Positions 37,502 through 47,386 of a stretch of DNA of 64,000 bases are shown here, piece by piece (the stretch's first letter is position 1; every line of letters begins with the position of its first letter). The stretch covers positions 1 through 64,000 of the forward strand of contig CABMPP010000015.1 in the NCBI GenBank assembly GCA_902388495.1. The letters run 5' to 3'. Origin of the DNA: an uncultured Bacteroides sp. Its GTDB lineage: Bacteria > Bacteroidota > Bacteroidia > Bacteroidales > Bacteroidaceae. The translations under genes were made by a program, and so were the position numbers. The notes below the pieces were generated by a model. That model worked only from the letters and a program-made list of their open reading frames with translations, did no database searches and was not told the DNA's origin.

Positions 37502-38233
37502 ATGGGACAAAAAGTTAATCCAATAAGCAACCGTTTAGGAATTATCAGAGGATGGGATTCTAACTGGTATGGTGGAAATGATTACGGTGATTCTTTGCTG
37601 GAAGATAGCAAAATCCGTAAATATCTTAATGCAAGACTTGCAAAAGCAAGTGTATCAAGAATCGTAATTGAACGTACGCTGAAGCTCGTTACTATTACTG
37701 TTTGCACTGCTCGCCCGGGTATTATCATCGGTAAAGGTGGCCAAGAAGTTGATAAGTTAAAAGAAGAGTTGAAGAAGGTTACCGACAAAGATATTCAGAT
37801 TAATATCTTTGAAGTGAAAAGACCGGAACTGGATGCTGTAATTGTTGCTAACAACATTGCTCGCCAGGTAGAAGGTAAAATTGCCTACCGCCGTGCCATT
37901 AAAATGGCTATCGCAAATACAATGCGTATGGGTGCTGAAGGTATCAAAATTCAGATTTCAGGACGTTTGAATGGAGCTGAAATGGCCCGTTCTGAAATGT
38001 ATAAAGAAGGAAGAACTCCGTTGCACACTTTCAGAGCTGATATCGACTACTGTCATGCTGAAGCATTGACTAAAGTGGGTCTTTTAGGTATCAAAGTTTG
38101 GATTTGTAGAGGTGAAGTGTTTGGTAAGAAAGAATTAGCTCCGAACTTTACACAAAGCAAAGAAAGTGGTCGTGGAAACAATGGTGGAAACAACGGCGGA
38201 AAGAACTTCAAAAGAAAGAAAAATAATCGCTAA
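37502..38233 (+). CDS. rpsC: 30S ribosomal protein S3 (uS3)
   Basis: The 243-residue protein lies at the mRNA entry. It has a KH domain with [18 protein letters not shown] and the C-terminal S3 domain, and ends in a Gly/Asn/Lys-rich tail ([20 protein letters not shown]) that is probably disordered. Normal operon position between rplV and rplP. Confidence 0.98.
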   Translation: MGQKVNPISNRLGIIRGWDSNWYGGNDYGDSLLEDSKIRKYLNARLAKASVSRIVIERTLKLVTITVCTARPGIIIGKGGQEVDKLKEELKKVTDKDIQINIFEVKRPELDAVIVANNIARQVEGKIAYRRAIKMAIANTMRMGAEGIKIQISGRLNGAEMARSEMYKEGRTPLHTFRADIDYCHAEALTKVGLLGIKVWICRGEVFGKKELAPNFTQSKESGRGNNGGNNGGKNFKRKKNNR

Positions 38234-38256
38234 ACGAATTTGAATTTTAGGAAACT

Positions 38257-38691
38257 ATGTTACAACCGAAAAAGACAAAATTCAGAAGACAACAAAAAGG
38301 CCGTGCAAAAGGTAATGCCCAGAGAGGTAACCAGCTGGCTTTCGGTTCTTTTGGCATTAAGGCTTTGGAAACTAAATGGATTACAGGCCGTCAGATCGAA
38401 GCTGCTCGTATTGCAGTAACAAGATATATGCAACGTCAAGGACAGATCTGGATCCGTATATTCCCGGATAAACCAATTACTAGAAAACCTGCCGATGTGC
38501 GTATGGGTAAAGGTAAAGGTGCTCCCGAGGGATTTGTGGCTCCTGTAACTCCAGGTAGAATCATTATTGAAGCTGAAGGAGTATCTTACGAAATCGCGAA
38601 AGAAGCATTGCGCTTAGCTGCTCAAAAGCTTCCTATTACAACGAAGTTTGTCGTAAGACGTGATTATGATATTCAAAATCAAAATGCGTAA
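38257..38691 (+). CDS. rplP: 50S ribosomal protein L16 (uL16)
   Basis: The 144-residue protein helps position tRNA near the A site and peptidyl-transferase centre. Seen: [36 protein letters not shown] and [16 protein letters not shown]. It ends 5 bp before rpmC. Confidence 0.98.
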   Translation: MLQPKKTKFRRQQKGRAKGNAQRGNQLAFGSFGIKALETKWITGRQIEAARIAVTRYMQRQGQIWIRIFPDKPITRKPADVRMGKGKGAPEGFVAPVTPGRIIIEAEGVSYEIAKEALRLAAQKLPITTKFVVRRDYDIQNQNA

Positions 38692-38696
38692 GGTTT

Positions 38697-38894
38697 ATGA
38701 AAATTGCAGAAATTAAAGAAATGACTACTAATGATTTAGTAGAAAGAGTAGAGGCAGAAACAGCTAATTATAACCAGATGGTTATCAATCATTCTATTTC
38801 TCCTTTGGAAAATCCTGCTCAAATCAAACAATTACGCAGGACTATTGCGCGTATGAAAACAGAATTACGCCAAAGAGAACTTAACAATAAATGA
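38697..38894 (+). CDS. rpmC: 50S ribosomal protein L29 (uL29)
   Basis: The 65-residue helical-hairpin protein ([34 protein letters not shown]) sits near the tunnel exit. Its TGA overlaps the following ATG in an ATGA arrangement. Confidence 0.97.
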   Translation: MKIAEIKEMTTNDLVERVEAETANYNQMVINHSISPLENPAQIKQLRRTIARMKTELRQRELNNK

Positions 38895-39160
38895 TCAGCT
38901 TGATGGAAGCAAGAAATTTAAGAAAAGAAAGAACAGGGGTTGTGTTGAGCAATAAGATGGATAAAACCATCACAGTTGCTGCCAAATTTAAGGAAAAACA
39001 CCCTATATATGGTAAGTTCGTTAGTAAAACGAAGAAGTACCATGCTCATGATGAAAAGAATGAATGCAATATCGGTGATACTGTACGCATCATGGAAACT
39101 CGTCCTTTGAGCAAGACTAAAAGATGGAGATTAGTAGAAATAATTGAAAGAGCTAAGTAA
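38891..39160 (+). CDS. rpsQ: 30S ribosomal protein S17 (uS17)
   Basis: An OB-fold 16S-binding protein ([37 protein letters not shown]). The start chosen gives 89 residues and an ATGA overlap with rpmC. The alternative [10 protein letters not shown], four codons later, gives 85 residues and matches the core family N-terminus. Neither has a clear Shine-Dalgarno, so coupling to rpmC was taken as decisive. Confidence 0.95.
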   Translation: MISLMEARNLRKERTGVVLSNKMDKTITVAAKFKEKHPIYGKFVSKTKKYHAHDEKNECNIGDTVRIMETRPLSKTKRWRLVEIIERAK

Positions 39161-39162
39161 TT

Positions 39163-39528
39163 ATGATACAAGTAGAATCCAGACTTACAGTATGTGACAA
39201 CAGTGGAGCGAAAGAGGCTCTCTGTATCCGCGTTTTAGGCGGTACAGGTCGTCGCTATGCTTCTGTAGGGGACGTGATTGTAGTTTCTGTAAAGAGCGTC
39301 ATCCCTTCAAGTGATGTTAAAAAAGGTGCAGTGTCTAAGGCTTTGATCGTACGTACTAAGAAAGAAATCCGTCGTCCCGATGGTTCTTATATACGTTTTG
39401 ATGATAATGCTTGCGTGTTGTTGAACAATGCAGGTGAAATTAGAGGTAGTCGTATTTTCGGTCCGGTAGCTCGTGAACTTCGTGCTACTAACATGAAAGT
39501 CGTTTCACTCGCTCCTGAAGTACTTTAA
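39163..39528 (+). CDS. rplN: 50S ribosomal protein L14 (uL14)
   Basis: The 121-residue beta-barrel protein ([46 protein letters not shown]) contributes to the intersubunit bridge with 16S helix 14. It starts 2 bp after the rpsQ stop at the beginning of the spc operon genes. Confidence 0.98.
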   Translation: MIQVESRLTVCDNSGAKEALCIRVLGGTGRRYASVGDVIVVSVKSVIPSSDVKKGAVSKALIVRTKKEIRRPDGSYIRFDDNACVLLNNAGEIRGSRIFGPVARELRATNMKVVSLAPEVL

Positions 39529-39548
39529 TTTTGTAAAAGATTTAAGTA

Positions 39549-39869
39549 ATGAGTAAATTACATATTAAAAAAGGCGATACAGTTTACGTAAATGCTGGTG
39601 AAGACAAGGGTAAGACTGGTCGTGTATTGAAAGTTCTTGTGAAAGAAGGTCGTGCAATCGTTGAAGGTATCAACATGGTATCTAAGAGCACAAAACCGAA
39701 TGCAAAGAACCCGCAAGGTGGCATCGTGAAGCAGGAAGCTTCTATCCATTTGTCAAACTTGAACCCGGTTGACCCAAAAACTGGTAAAGCAACGCGTGTT
39801 GGTAGAAAAGAAAGTGCCGATGGTACTTTAGTGCGTTATTCTAAAAAATCAGGAGAGGAGATTAAGTAA
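39549..39869 (+). CDS. rplX: 50S ribosomal protein L24 (uL24)
   Basis: The 106-residue KOW-domain protein ([39 protein letters not shown]) starts 50S assembly and lies by the tunnel exit. Its stop shares one base with the rplE start (TAATG), suggesting coupled translation. Confidence 0.97.
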   Translation: MSKLHIKKGDTVYVNAGEDKGKTGRVLKVLVKEGRAIVEGINMVSKSTKPNAKNPQGGIVKQEASIHLSNLNPVDPKTGKATRVGRKESADGTLVRYSKKSGEEIK

Positions 39870-40426
39870 TGAGTAATACTGCTAGCCTAAAGAAAGAATA
39901 TGCAGAGCGTATTGCGCCTGCATTGAAATCACAGTTCCAGTATTCTTCTACAATGCAGATACCCGTACTTAAGAAGATTGTTATCAATCAAGGTTTAGGT
40001 ATGGCCGTTGCTGATAAGAAGATTATCGAAGTGGCAATTAATGAAATGAGTGCTATCACTGGTCAGAAAGCCGTAGCAACCATTTCTCGTAAAGATATCG
40101 CAAACTTTAAGTTGCGTAAGAAAATGCCGATTGGCGTTATGGTAACTTTGCGTCGTGAGAGAATGTACGAATTCCTCGAGAAGTTGGTTCGTGTGGCTCT
40201 GCCTCGTATCCGTGACTTCAAAGGTATTGAAAGTAAGTTCGATGGCAAGGGTAACTATACCCTTGGTATTCAGGAACAAATCATTTTCCCTGAAATTAAT
40301 ATCGATAGTATTACCAGAATTCTCGGAATGAATATTACCTTTGTAACCTCTGCGCAAACAGATGAAGAAGGGTATGCCTTGTTGAAAGAATTTGGTTTAC
40401 CGTTTAAGAACGCTAAAAAAGATTGA
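39869..40426 (+). CDS. rplE: 50S ribosomal protein L5 (uL5)
   Basis: The 185-residue protein binds 5S rRNA and contacts P-site tRNA. Seen: [37 protein letters not shown], and [10 protein letters not shown]. It starts on the last base of the rplX stop and ends 4 bp before rpsN. Confidence 0.98.
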   Translation: MSNTASLKKEYAERIAPALKSQFQYSSTMQIPVLKKIVINQGLGMAVADKKIIEVAINEMSAITGQKAVATISRKDIANFKLRKKMPIGVMVTLRRERMYEFLEKLVRVALPRIRDFKGIESKFDGKGNYTLGIQEQIIFPEINIDSITRILGMNITFVTSAQTDEEGYALLKEFGLPFKNAKKD

Positions 40427-40430
40427 TAAT

Positions 40431-40730
40431 ATGGCAAAGGAATCAATGAAAGCACGTGAAGTAAGACGTGCTAAATTAGTAGCCAAATATGCCGAGAAAA
40501 GAGCTGCATTGAAGCAAATCGTTAGAACCGGTGATCCTGCTGAAGCTTTTGAAGCTGCACAGAAATTGCAGGACCTGCCTAAGAACTCTAATCCGATTCG
40601 CCTGCACAACCGTTGTAAGTTGACTGGTCGTCCGAAAGGATATATCCGTCAATTCGGTGTCTCCAGAATTCAGTTCCGTGAGATGGCCTCTAACGGTCTT
40701 ATTCCCGGCGTAAAGAAAGCAAGCTGGTAA
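40431..40730 (+). CDS. rpsN: 30S ribosomal protein S14 (uS14), zinc-free form
   Basis: The 99-residue protein ([40 protein letters not shown]) is the long form lacking the CxxC pairs of the zinc-binding 61-residue type. It completes the 30S head near the A site. The start was set after the rplE stop; an upstream in-frame ATG lies inside rplE. Confidence 0.97.
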   Translation: MAKESMKAREVRRAKLVAKYAEKRAALKQIVRTGDPAEAFEAAQKLQDLPKNSNPIRLHNRCKLTGRPKGYIRQFGVSRIQFREMASNGLIPGVKKASW

Positions 40731-40784
40731 TTTTGTTTTTTAAATATTGTCAGGGTAGGCCTGATTAATTTAATTTATTTTTAT

Positions 40785-41180
40785 ATGACTGATCCAATAG
40801 CAGATTATTTGACGAGGTTGCGGAACGCTATTCAAGCGAAGCACAGAGTTGTGGAAGTTCCGGCTTCAAATTTGAAAAAAGAAATCACTAAGATTCTTTT
40901 TGAAAAAGGCTACATTCTTAATTATAAGTTTGTAGAAGATGGTCCCCAAGGCACAATTAAGGTTGCCTTGAAGTATGATCCGGTAAATAAGGTTAACGCT
41001 ATCAAGAAGCTGGAGAGAATTTCTTCTCCGGGTTTGCGTCAATATACCGGTTACAAGGATATGCCGCGAGTTATTAATGGTTTGGGTATTGCTATAATAT
41101 CTACTTCCAAGGGTGTAATGACCAACAAAGAAGCCGCTGAACTGAAGATTGGTGGTGAAGTTTTGTGTTATGTATATTAA
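40785..41180 (+). CDS. rpsH: 30S ribosomal protein S8 (uS8)
   Basis: The 131-residue platform protein (MTDPIADYLTRLRNAIQAKH, and the C-terminal GVMTNKEAAELKIGGEVLCYV) binds 16S helix 21. In E. coli it represses the spc operon by binding a mimic near rplE. The 54-bp gap upstream has a short TCAGG/CCTGA stem only. Confidence 0.98.
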   Translation: MTDPIADYLTRLRNAIQAKHRVVEVPASNLKKEITKILFEKGYILNYKFVEDGPQGTIKVALKYDPVNKVNAIKKLERISSPGLRQYTGYKDMPRVINGLGIAIISTSKGVMTNKEAAELKIGGEVLCYVY

Positions 41181-41198
41181 TAGGAGGAGGAATTAGCA

Positions 41199-41768
41199 AT
41201 GTCAAGAATAGGAAAATTACCCATTAGTATTCCCGCTGGAGTAACAGTTACTCTAAAGGATGACGTGGTTACCGTTAAGGGACCCAAAGGCGAAATGAGC
41301 CAATATGTAGATCCTGCTATCAATGTTGCCATCGAAGATGGTCAAGTTGTACTGACCGAGAATGAAAATGCAATGCTGGATAATCCCAAGCAAAAACATG
41401 CATTTCACGGTTTGTATCGTTCATTGGTTCACAACATGGTTGTTGGTGTATCAGAAGGATATAAGAAAGAGTTGGAACTCGTCGGTGTAGGTTACCGTGC
41501 TTCTAACCAAGGAAATATCATTGAACTGGCTTTAGGTTATACACATAATATCTTTATACAGTTGCCTCCTGAAGTGAAAGTTGAGACTAAGTCTGAAAGA
41601 AATAAGAATCCTCTTATCATTTTGGAATCTTGCGATAAGCAATTGCTTGGTCAAGTTTGCTCTAAAATACGTTCTTTCCGTAAGCCTGAACCGTATAAGG
41701 GTAAGGGTATTAAGTTTGTTGGCGAAGAAATTCGTAGAAAGTCTGGTAAATCAGCCGGTGCTAAATAA
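41199..41768 (+). CDS. rplF: 50S ribosomal protein L6 (uL6)
   Basis: The 189-residue protein has two similar domains and the C-terminal signature PEPYKGKGIKFVGEEIRRK near the sarcin-ricin loop. It starts MSRIGKLPISIPAGV and is preceded by GGAGGAGG, one of the few strong ribosome-binding sites in the window. Confidence 0.98.
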   Translation: MSRIGKLPISIPAGVTVTLKDDVVTVKGPKGEMSQYVDPAINVAIEDGQVVLTENENAMLDNPKQKHAFHGLYRSLVHNMVVGVSEGYKKELELVGVGYRASNQGNIIELALGYTHNIFIQLPPEVKVETKSERNKNPLIILESCDKQLLGQVCSKIRSFRKPEPYKGKGIKFVGEEIRRKSGKSAGAK

Positions 41769-41788
41769 TCATTTAAATTGATATTATT

Positions 41789-42133
41789 ATGACAACAAAA
41801 ATAGAAAGACGAATTAAGATCAAATATAGAGTACGCAATAAAATTTCAGGTACTACTGAATGCCCGCGTATGAGTGTATTTAGAAGTAATAAGCAAATCT
41901 ATGTTCAGATTATCGACGACTTGTCTGGTAAGACATTGGCTGCCGCTTCTTCTTTAGGGCTGACTGAAAAGATGCCGAAGAAGGAACAAGCTGTCAAGGT
42001 AGGTGAACTGATTGCAAAAAAAGCTCAGGAAGCAGGTATTACTACTGTTGTTTTCGACCGTAATGGTTACTTGTATCATGGGAGAGTAAAAGAGGTAGCT
42101 GATGCTGCCCGTAACGGTGGACTTAAATTTTAA
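41789..42133 (+). CDS. rplR: 50S ribosomal protein L18 (uL18)
   Basis: The 114-residue protein ([40 protein letters not shown]) carries 5S rRNA into the central protuberance with L5. It ends 5 bp before rpsE. Confidence 0.98.
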   Translation: MTTKIERRIKIKYRVRNKISGTTECPRMSVFRSNKQIYVQIIDDLSGKTLAAASSLGLTEKMPKKEQAVKVGELIAKKAQEAGITTVVFDRNGYLYHGRVKEVADAARNGGLKF

Positions 42134-42138
42134 TCATT

Positions 42139-42657
42139 ATGGCAGGACTTAATAATAGAGTTAAGATTACGAACGATATAGAACTGAAAGACAGATTGGT
42201 TGCTATTAATCGTGTAACCAAAGTAACCAAAGGTGGTAGAACTTTTAGTTTCTCTGCTATTGTGGTAGTAGGTAACGAAGAAGGTATCATCGGTTGGGGC
42301 CTTGGTAAAGCCGGCGAAGTAACAGCTGCTATTGCCAAAGGTGTAGAATCTGCAAAGAAGAACCTGACGAAGGTGCCTGTACTGAAAGGTACAGTTCCCC
42401 ACGAACAGTCTGCTAAGTTTGGTGGTGCCGAGGTATTCATCAAGCCGGCTTCTCACGGTACTGGTGTTGTAGCTGGTGGTGCAATGCGCGCAGTGTTGGA
42501 AAGTGTTGGTGTAACGGACGTTTTGGCTAAGTCAAAAGGTTCTTCTAACCCGCACAACTTGGTGAAGGCTACTATCTTGGCGTTGAGCGAAATGCGCGAT
42601 GCTCGTATGGTTGCTCAGAACAGAGGAGTTAGTATGGAAAAAGTATTTAGAGGATAA
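42139..42657 (+). CDS. rpsE: 30S ribosomal protein S5 (uS5)
   Basis: The 172-residue protein has a double-stranded RNA-binding-like N-terminal domain ([20 protein letters not shown]) and the C-terminal domain ([20 protein letters not shown]). It lies at the mRNA entry and contributes to fidelity. rpmD follows after 11 bp. Confidence 0.98.
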   Translation: MAGLNNRVKITNDIELKDRLVAINRVTKVTKGGRTFSFSAIVVVGNEEGIIGWGLGKAGEVTAAIAKGVESAKKNLTKVPVLKGTVPHEQSAKFGGAEVFIKPASHGTGVVAGGAMRAVLESVGVTDVLAKSKGSSNPHNLVKATILALSEMRDARMVAQNRGVSMEKVFRG

Positions 42658-42668
42658 GGAGGAATAAT

Positions 42669-42845
42669 ATGTCGACTATAAAGATTAAACAAACTAAAAG
42701 TAGAATTGGTGCTCCTGCTGATCAGAAGAGAACTCTCGATGCACTGGGACTTCATAAGTTGAATCGTGTGGTTGAACACGAATGCACTCCTTCAATTCTT
42801 GGAATGGTGGATAAGGTTAAACACTTGGTTACCATTGTTAAGTAA
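42669..42845 (+). CDS. rpmD: 50S ribosomal protein L30 (uL30)
   Basis: A 58-residue gene read directly from the sequence: MSTIKIKQTKSRIGAPADQK, LGLHKLNRVVEHE, ending MVDKVKHLVTIVK. It matches the short bacterial L30 with its conserved start KIKQTKSxIG and LGL-(R/H)K motif. AAGGAGG lies 6 nt upstream. It holds its normal place between rpsE and rplO. Confidence 0.97.
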   Translation: MSTIKIKQTKSRIGAPADQKRTLDALGLHKLNRVVEHECTPSILGMVDKVKHLVTIVK

Positions 42846-42875
42846 TTATTTGTTGAATATAAAACGAATTACAAT

Positions 42876-43322
42876 ATGAACTTAAGTAATTTAAAACCTG
42901 CAGAAGGATCTACTAAAACAAGAAAGAGAATTGGACGTGGTCCGGGTTCTGGCTTGGGAGGTACTTCTACTAGAGGTCATAAAGGAGCTAAATCAAGATC
43001 TGGATACTCTAAGAAAATCGGTTTTGAAGGTGGTCAGATGCCTCTTCAACGTCGAGTACCTAAATTTGGTTTTAAGAATATCAATCGTGTAGAATATAAG
43101 GCTATCAACTTGGATACAATTCAGACGCTTGCAGATGCTAAGAATCTGACAAAAGTTGGTATTAGCGACTTTATTGAAGCAGGATTTATTTCTTCAAATC
43201 AATTGGTTAAAGTATTGGGTAACGGAGCTCTGACTAACAAGCTGGAAGTAGAAGCTAACGCATTCTCTAAGAGTGCTGCTGCTGCTATTGAAGCTGCTGG
43301 TGGAACTGTAGTAAAACTCTGA
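42876..43322 (+). CDS. rplO: 50S ribosomal protein L15 (uL15)
   Basis: The 148-residue protein has the Gly/Arg-rich N-terminal arm [18 protein letters not shown] that runs into 23S rRNA and a C-terminal globular domain ending AAGGTVVKL. It ends 4 bp before secY. Confidence 0.98.
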   Translation: MNLSNLKPAEGSTKTRKRIGRGPGSGLGGTSTRGHKGAKSRSGYSKKIGFEGGQMPLQRRVPKFGFKNINRVEYKAINLDTIQTLADAKNLTKVGISDFIEAGFISSNQLVKVLGNGALTNKLEVEANAFSKSAAAAIEAAGGTVVKL

Positions 43323-43326
43323 TTCA

Positions 43327-44670
43327 ATGAGAAAAGCTATTGAAACATTAAAGAATATATGGAAAATTGAGGATCTGAGACAACGGATCCTCATTACCAT
43401 ATTGTTTGTGGCAATTTACCGTTTCGGTTCGTATGTCGTATTGCCGGGTATCAACCCGTCAATGCTAGCACAGTTGCATCAACAAACAAGCGAAGGTCTT
43501 CTAGCCTTGTTAAACATGTTTTCCGGAGGAGCATTCTCCAATGCATCTATCTTTGCATTGGGTATTATGCCGTACATCTCTGCCTCCATCGTAATTCAGT
43601 TGCTGGGTATTGCGGTTCCGTATTTCCAGAAGTTGCAGCGCGAGGGTGAGAGTGGCAGAAGAAAAATGAATCAATATACGCGTTATCTGACGATTCTTAT
43701 TCTTTTGGTTCAGGCTCCTTCTTATTTGCTCAATCTTAAAATGCAGGCTGGTCCTTCTTTAAATGCTTCATTAGATTGGACTCTGTTTATGTTTACTTCT
43801 ACCATTATTTTGGCGGCTGGAAGTATGTTTATTTTGTGGCTTGGTGAGAGGATTACAGACAAAGGAATTGGTAACGGTATCTCTTTGATCATTATGATTG
43901 GTATCATTGCCCGTTTGCCGCAGTCTCTGTTCCAGGAATTGATTTCCCGTATGACGGATAAGACCGGTGGTTTGGTTATGTTCTTGATTGAACTCGTAGT
44001 CTTGTTGGTTGTTATTGCATTTGCTATCCTTTTGGTACAAGGTACCAGAAAGATCCCTGTACAATATGCCAAAAAGATTGTGGGTAACAAGCAATATGGC
44101 GGTGCCAGACAATATATTCCTTTGAAAGTTAATGCTGCTAATGTGATGCCTATCATTTTTGCTCAGGCGATCATGTTTATCCCCATTACTCTTGTAGGAT
44201 TCTCTAATGTAGGCAATGCAAGCGGCTTTGTACGTGCATTGACCGATCATACAAGTTTTTGGTATAACTTTATTTTTGCAGTGTTGATCATACTGTTCAC
44301 GTATTTCTATACTGCAATTACCATTAATCCGACTCAGATGGCTGAGGATATGAAAAGAAACAACGGTTTCATTCCGGGCATCAAACCGGGAAAGAAGACT
44401 GCCGAGTATATTGATGTTATTATGTCACGTATTACTTTGCCGGGTTCTTTCTTCTTGGCCTTGGTTGCTATTATGCCTGCATTTGCAGGAATATTTGGTG
44501 TGAAAGCTGAGTTTGCTCAATTCTTCGGCGGTACATCTTTGTTAATTCTTGTAGGTGTGGTTCTTGATACACTCCAACAGGTTGAAAGTCATTTGTTGAT
44601 GAGACACTATGACGGTCTGCTGAAATCTGGACGTATTAAGGGTCGTACTGGCAATGTAGCTGCATATTAA
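43327..44670 (+). CDS. secY: Preprotein translocase subunit SecY
   Basis: The 447-residue integral membrane protein forms the translocon pore, with ten predicted helices. Seen: DLRQRILITILFVAIYRFG in helix 1, FSGGAFSNASIFALGIMPYI near the plug, GERITDKGIGNGISLII, and the cytosolic MAEDMKRNNGFIPGIKPG loop. It lies in the spc operon; its partner secE is 24 kb upstream. Confidence 0.98.
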   Translation: MRKAIETLKNIWKIEDLRQRILITILFVAIYRFGSYVVLPGINPSMLAQLHQQTSEGLLALLNMFSGGAFSNASIFALGIMPYISASIVIQLLGIAVPYFQKLQREGESGRRKMNQYTRYLTILILLVQAPSYLLNLKMQAGPSLNASLDWTLFMFTSTIILAAGSMFILWLGERITDKGIGNGISLIIMIGIIARLPQSLFQELISRMTDKTGGLVMFLIELVVLLVVIAFAILLVQGTRKIPVQYAKKIVGNKQYGGARQYIPLKVNAANVMPIIFAQAIMFIPITLVGFSNVGNASGFVRALTDHTSFWYNFIFAVLIILFTYFYTAITINPTQMAEDMKRNNGFIPGIKPGKKTAEYIDVIMSRITLPGSFFLALVAIMPAFAGIFGVKAEFAQFFGGTSLLILVGVVLDTLQQVESHLLMRHYDGLLKSGRIKGRTGNVAAY

Positions 44671-44683
44671 TCTTTTTTGAAGA

Positions 44684-45484
44684 ATGATATTTCTTAAAAC
44701 AGAAGATGAAATAGAGCTGCTCCGCAAGAGTAATTTACTTGTTGGAAGAACGTTAGCTGAAATAGCTAAGGTGATAAAGCCGGGGGTAACTACAAAAGAG
44801 CTGGATAAGGTTGCGGAAGAGTTCATTAGAGATAATGGTGCTGTTCCTACTTTTAAGGGTTTTCCAAACCAATATGGTAATCCATTTCCAGCTTCTGTTT
44901 GTACATCTGTGAATGAGCAGGTAGTACATGGTATTCCAGGAGATGATGTAGTACTGAAAGATGGTGATATTGTGTCGGTTGATTGTGGTACTTACATGAA
45001 TGGCTTTTGTGGTGATTCAGCTTATACATTTTGTGTGGGTGAAGTTGATGAGGAAGTTCGTAAATTACTGAAGGTTACTAAAGAAGCATTATATATAGGA
45101 ATACAGAATGCCGTTCACGGCAAGCGGTTAGGCGATATCGGTTATGCGATACAGCAACATTGCGAGTCTAATTCTTATGGTGTGGTGCGTGAGTTTGTTG
45201 GTCATGGTATCGGTAAAGAAATGCATGAGGATCCTCAAGTCCCTAATTACGGTAAACGTGGTTATGGAACGTTATTGAAAAAGGGTCTTTGCATTGCAAT
45301 TGAACCGATGATAACCTTGGGTAGCCGACAAATAGTAATGGAGCGTGATGGCTGGACAGTCAGAACTAAAGACCGCAAGTGTGCAGCTCATTTTGAGCAC
45401 ACGATAGCAGTCGGAACTGGTGAAGCTGATATATTGTCATCTTTCAAATTCATTGAAGAAGTATTAGGAGATAAAGCAATTTAA
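44684..45484 (+). CDS. map: Methionine aminopeptidase, type I
   Basis: The 266-residue M24 peptidase removes initiator methionine. Metal ligands are recognisable in SVDCGTYMNGFCGDSAYTF (two Asp), GHGIGKEMHEDP (His), AIEPM (Glu) and the last Glu in the FEHTIAV segment. Its place between secY and infA is common outside Enterobacteria. adk, often beside it elsewhere, is absent. Confidence 0.97.
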   Translation: MIFLKTEDEIELLRKSNLLVGRTLAEIAKVIKPGVTTKELDKVAEEFIRDNGAVPTFKGFPNQYGNPFPASVCTSVNEQVVHGIPGDDVVLKDGDIVSVDCGTYMNGFCGDSAYTFCVGEVDEEVRKLLKVTKEALYIGIQNAVHGKRLGDIGYAIQQHCESNSYGVVREFVGHGIGKEMHEDPQVPNYGKRGYGTLLKKGLCIAIEPMITLGSRQIVMERDGWTVRTKDRKCAAHFEHTIAVGTGEADILSSFKFIEEVLGDKAI

Positions 45485-45493
45485 GAAATTAAT

Positions 45494-45712
45494 ATGGCAA
45501 AGCAATCTGCAATAGAACAAGATGGAGTTATAGTTGAAGCATTGTCTAATGCAATGTTTCGTGTTGAATTAGAAAACGGACATGAGATTACTGCACATAT
45601 TTCAGGTAAGATGCGTATGCATTACATCAAGATCTTGCCGGGAGATAAAGTGAGAGTCGAAATGTCTCCTTACGACTTATCGAAAGGAAGAATTGTGTTT
45701 AGATATAAATAA
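45494..45712 (+). CDS. infA: Translation initiation factor IF-1
   Basis: The 72-residue OB-fold protein ([46 protein letters not shown]) occupies the 30S A site during initiation. It lies 9 bp after map and 9 bp before rpmJ. Confidence 0.98.
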   Translation: MAKQSAIEQDGVIVEALSNAMFRVELENGHEITAHISGKMRMHYIKILPGDKVRVEMSPYDLSKGRIVFRYK

Positions 45713-45721
45713 AATTAAGAT

Positions 45722-45838
45722 ATGAAAGTAAGAGCATCATTAAAGAAACGCACGCCAGAATGTAAGATCGTTAGACGTAATGGCCGTTTGTATGTTATTA
45801 ACAAGAAAAATCCTAAGTATAAACAACGTCAAGGATAA
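45722..45838 (+). CDS. rpmJ: 50S ribosomal protein L36 (bL36), zinc-free form
   Basis: A 38-residue gene read directly: [38 protein letters not shown]. Only one Cys (Cys14) remains of the zinc site (normally three Cys and a His), so this is the zinc-independent type. The position between infA and rpsM is standard. Confidence 0.97.
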   Translation: MKVRASLKKRTPECKIVRRNGRLYVINKKNPKYKQRQG

Positions 45839-45871
45839 TTTATTATTTTTGCAAAAAAAATAATTTAGTAT

Positions 45872-46252
45872 ATGGCTATAAGAATAGTTGGTGTAGATTT
45901 ACCTCAGAATAAAAGAGGTGAAATTGCGTTGACCTATGTATATGGAATAGGTCGCAGTAGTTCAGCAAAAATTTTAGATAAAGCTGGTGTAGATAAAGAT
46001 CTGAAGGTTAAAGACTGGACAGATGATCAAGCTGCTAAGATTCGTGAGATTATCGGTGCAGAGTATAAAGTAGAAGGTGATCTTCGTTCTGAAATCCAAT
46101 TGAACATTAAGCGATTAATGGATATTGGTTGTTACCGTGGTGTACGTCATCGTATTGGTCTGCCGGTTAGAGGTCAGAGCACTAAGAACAATGCACGTAC
46201 TCGTAAGGGTAGAAAGAAAACCGTTGCTAATAAGAAAAAAGCTACTAAATAA
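45872..46252 (+). CDS. rpsM: 30S ribosomal protein S13 (uS13)
   Basis: The 126-residue head protein ([20 protein letters not shown], signature [13 protein letters not shown]) contacts P-site tRNA and forms intersubunit bridges. Its C-terminal tail is Lys-rich. First gene of the alpha operon. Confidence 0.98.
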
Positions 46253-46263
46253 TAATTGTTGAT

Positions 46264-46653
46264 ATGGCAAAAAAAACAGTTGCAGCTAAGAAGAGAAATG
46301 TGAAAGTAGACGCTAATGGACAGTTACACGTTCATTCATCTTTCAACAATATTATTGTTTCTCTTGCAAACAGTGAAGGGCAGATTATCTCTTGGTCATC
46401 TGCAGGAAAGATGGGATTTAGAGGTTCAAAAAAGAATACTCCTTATGCAGCTCAGATGGCTGCCCAAGATTGTGCAAAAATTGCATTTGATCTTGGCCTG
46501 AGAAAGGTAAAAGCATATGTGAAGGGTCCAGGTAACGGACGTGAGTCTGCTATTAGAACTATCCACGGTGCAGGTATTGAAGTTACTGAGATCATTGACG
46601 TAACTCCGCTCCCACATAATGGTTGTCGTCCTCCGAAAAGACGTAGAGTTTAA
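46264..46653 (+). CDS. rpsK: 30S ribosomal protein S11 (uS11)
   Basis: The 129-residue platform protein ([38 protein letters not shown]) ends in the conserved [12 protein letters not shown]. It follows rpsM by 11 bp. A 116-bp gap with a small hairpin separates it from rpsD. Confidence 0.98.
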
Positions 46654-46693
46654 GATTTACCTTTAATAAAAATGATACTTGATTTTGTTTTTG

Positions 46694-46718
46694 GATTGTA
46701 AAATTTCTCTCTACAATC
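46694..46718 (+). other. Small hairpin upstream of rpsD
   Basis: GATTGTA and TACAATC form a 7-bp stem with an 11-nt loop in the otherwise gene-free 116-bp rpsK-rpsD gap. It might be an S4 regulatory site or an attenuator; evidence is weak. Confidence 0.4.
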
Positions 46719-46769
46719 GCGGCTGCAACAAATTGAGTTCATGAATAAACAATTAAATATTTAAAAGAA

Positions 46770-47375
46770 ATGGCTAGATATACTGGACCAAAATCAAGAA
46801 TAGCCCGTAAATTCGGTGAAGGCATCTTTGGAGCTGATAAAGTTTTGTCAAAGAAGAACTATCCTCCCGGACAACACGGAAATTCAAGAAAAAGAAAAAC
46901 TTCTGAATATGGTGTGCAACTTCGTGAAAAGCAGAAAGCGAAATACACTTATGGAGTTTTAGAAAAACAATTCCGCAATTTGTTTGAAAAAGCCGCTACC
47001 GCTAAAGGTATTACCGGTGAGGTGCTTCTTCAATTGCTGGAAGGCCGTCTTGACAACGTAGTATTCCGTTTGGGTATTGCTCCTACACGTGCTGCTGCTC
47101 GTCAGTTGGTTAGTCACAAGCATATTACTGTAGATGGTGAAGTGGTAAACATTCCTTCATTCGCAGTAAAACCAGGACAATTGATTGGTGTTCGTGAAAG
47201 ATCTAAATCTTTGGAAGTAATTGCTAACTCTCTTGCAGGTTTCAATCACAGCAAATACGCTTGGTTGGAGTGGGATGAAACTTCTAAGGTCGGTAAAATG
47301 TTGCATATACCTGAAAGAGCAGACATTCCTGAGAACATTAAAGAACATTTGATCGTTGAATTGTATTCTAAATAA
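46770..47375 (+). CDS. rpsD: 30S ribosomal protein S4 (uS4)
   Basis: The 201-residue assembly-initiator protein has [16 protein letters not shown], the S4 RNA-binding domain with [13 protein letters not shown] and [14 protein letters not shown]. No N-terminal zinc Cys cluster is present. In E. coli S4 represses the alpha operon. rpoA follows after 11 bp. Confidence 0.98.
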   Translation: MARYTGPKSRIARKFGEGIFGADKVLSKKNYPPGQHGNSRKRKTSEYGVQLREKQKAKYTYGVLEKQFRNLFEKAATAKGITGEVLLQLLEGRLDNVVFRLGIAPTRAAARQLVSHKHITVDGEVVNIPSFAVKPGQLIGVRERSKSLEVIANSLAGFNHSKYAWLEWDETSKVGKMLHIPERADIPENIKEHLIVELYSK

Positions 47376-47386
47376 TAATTAATTTC

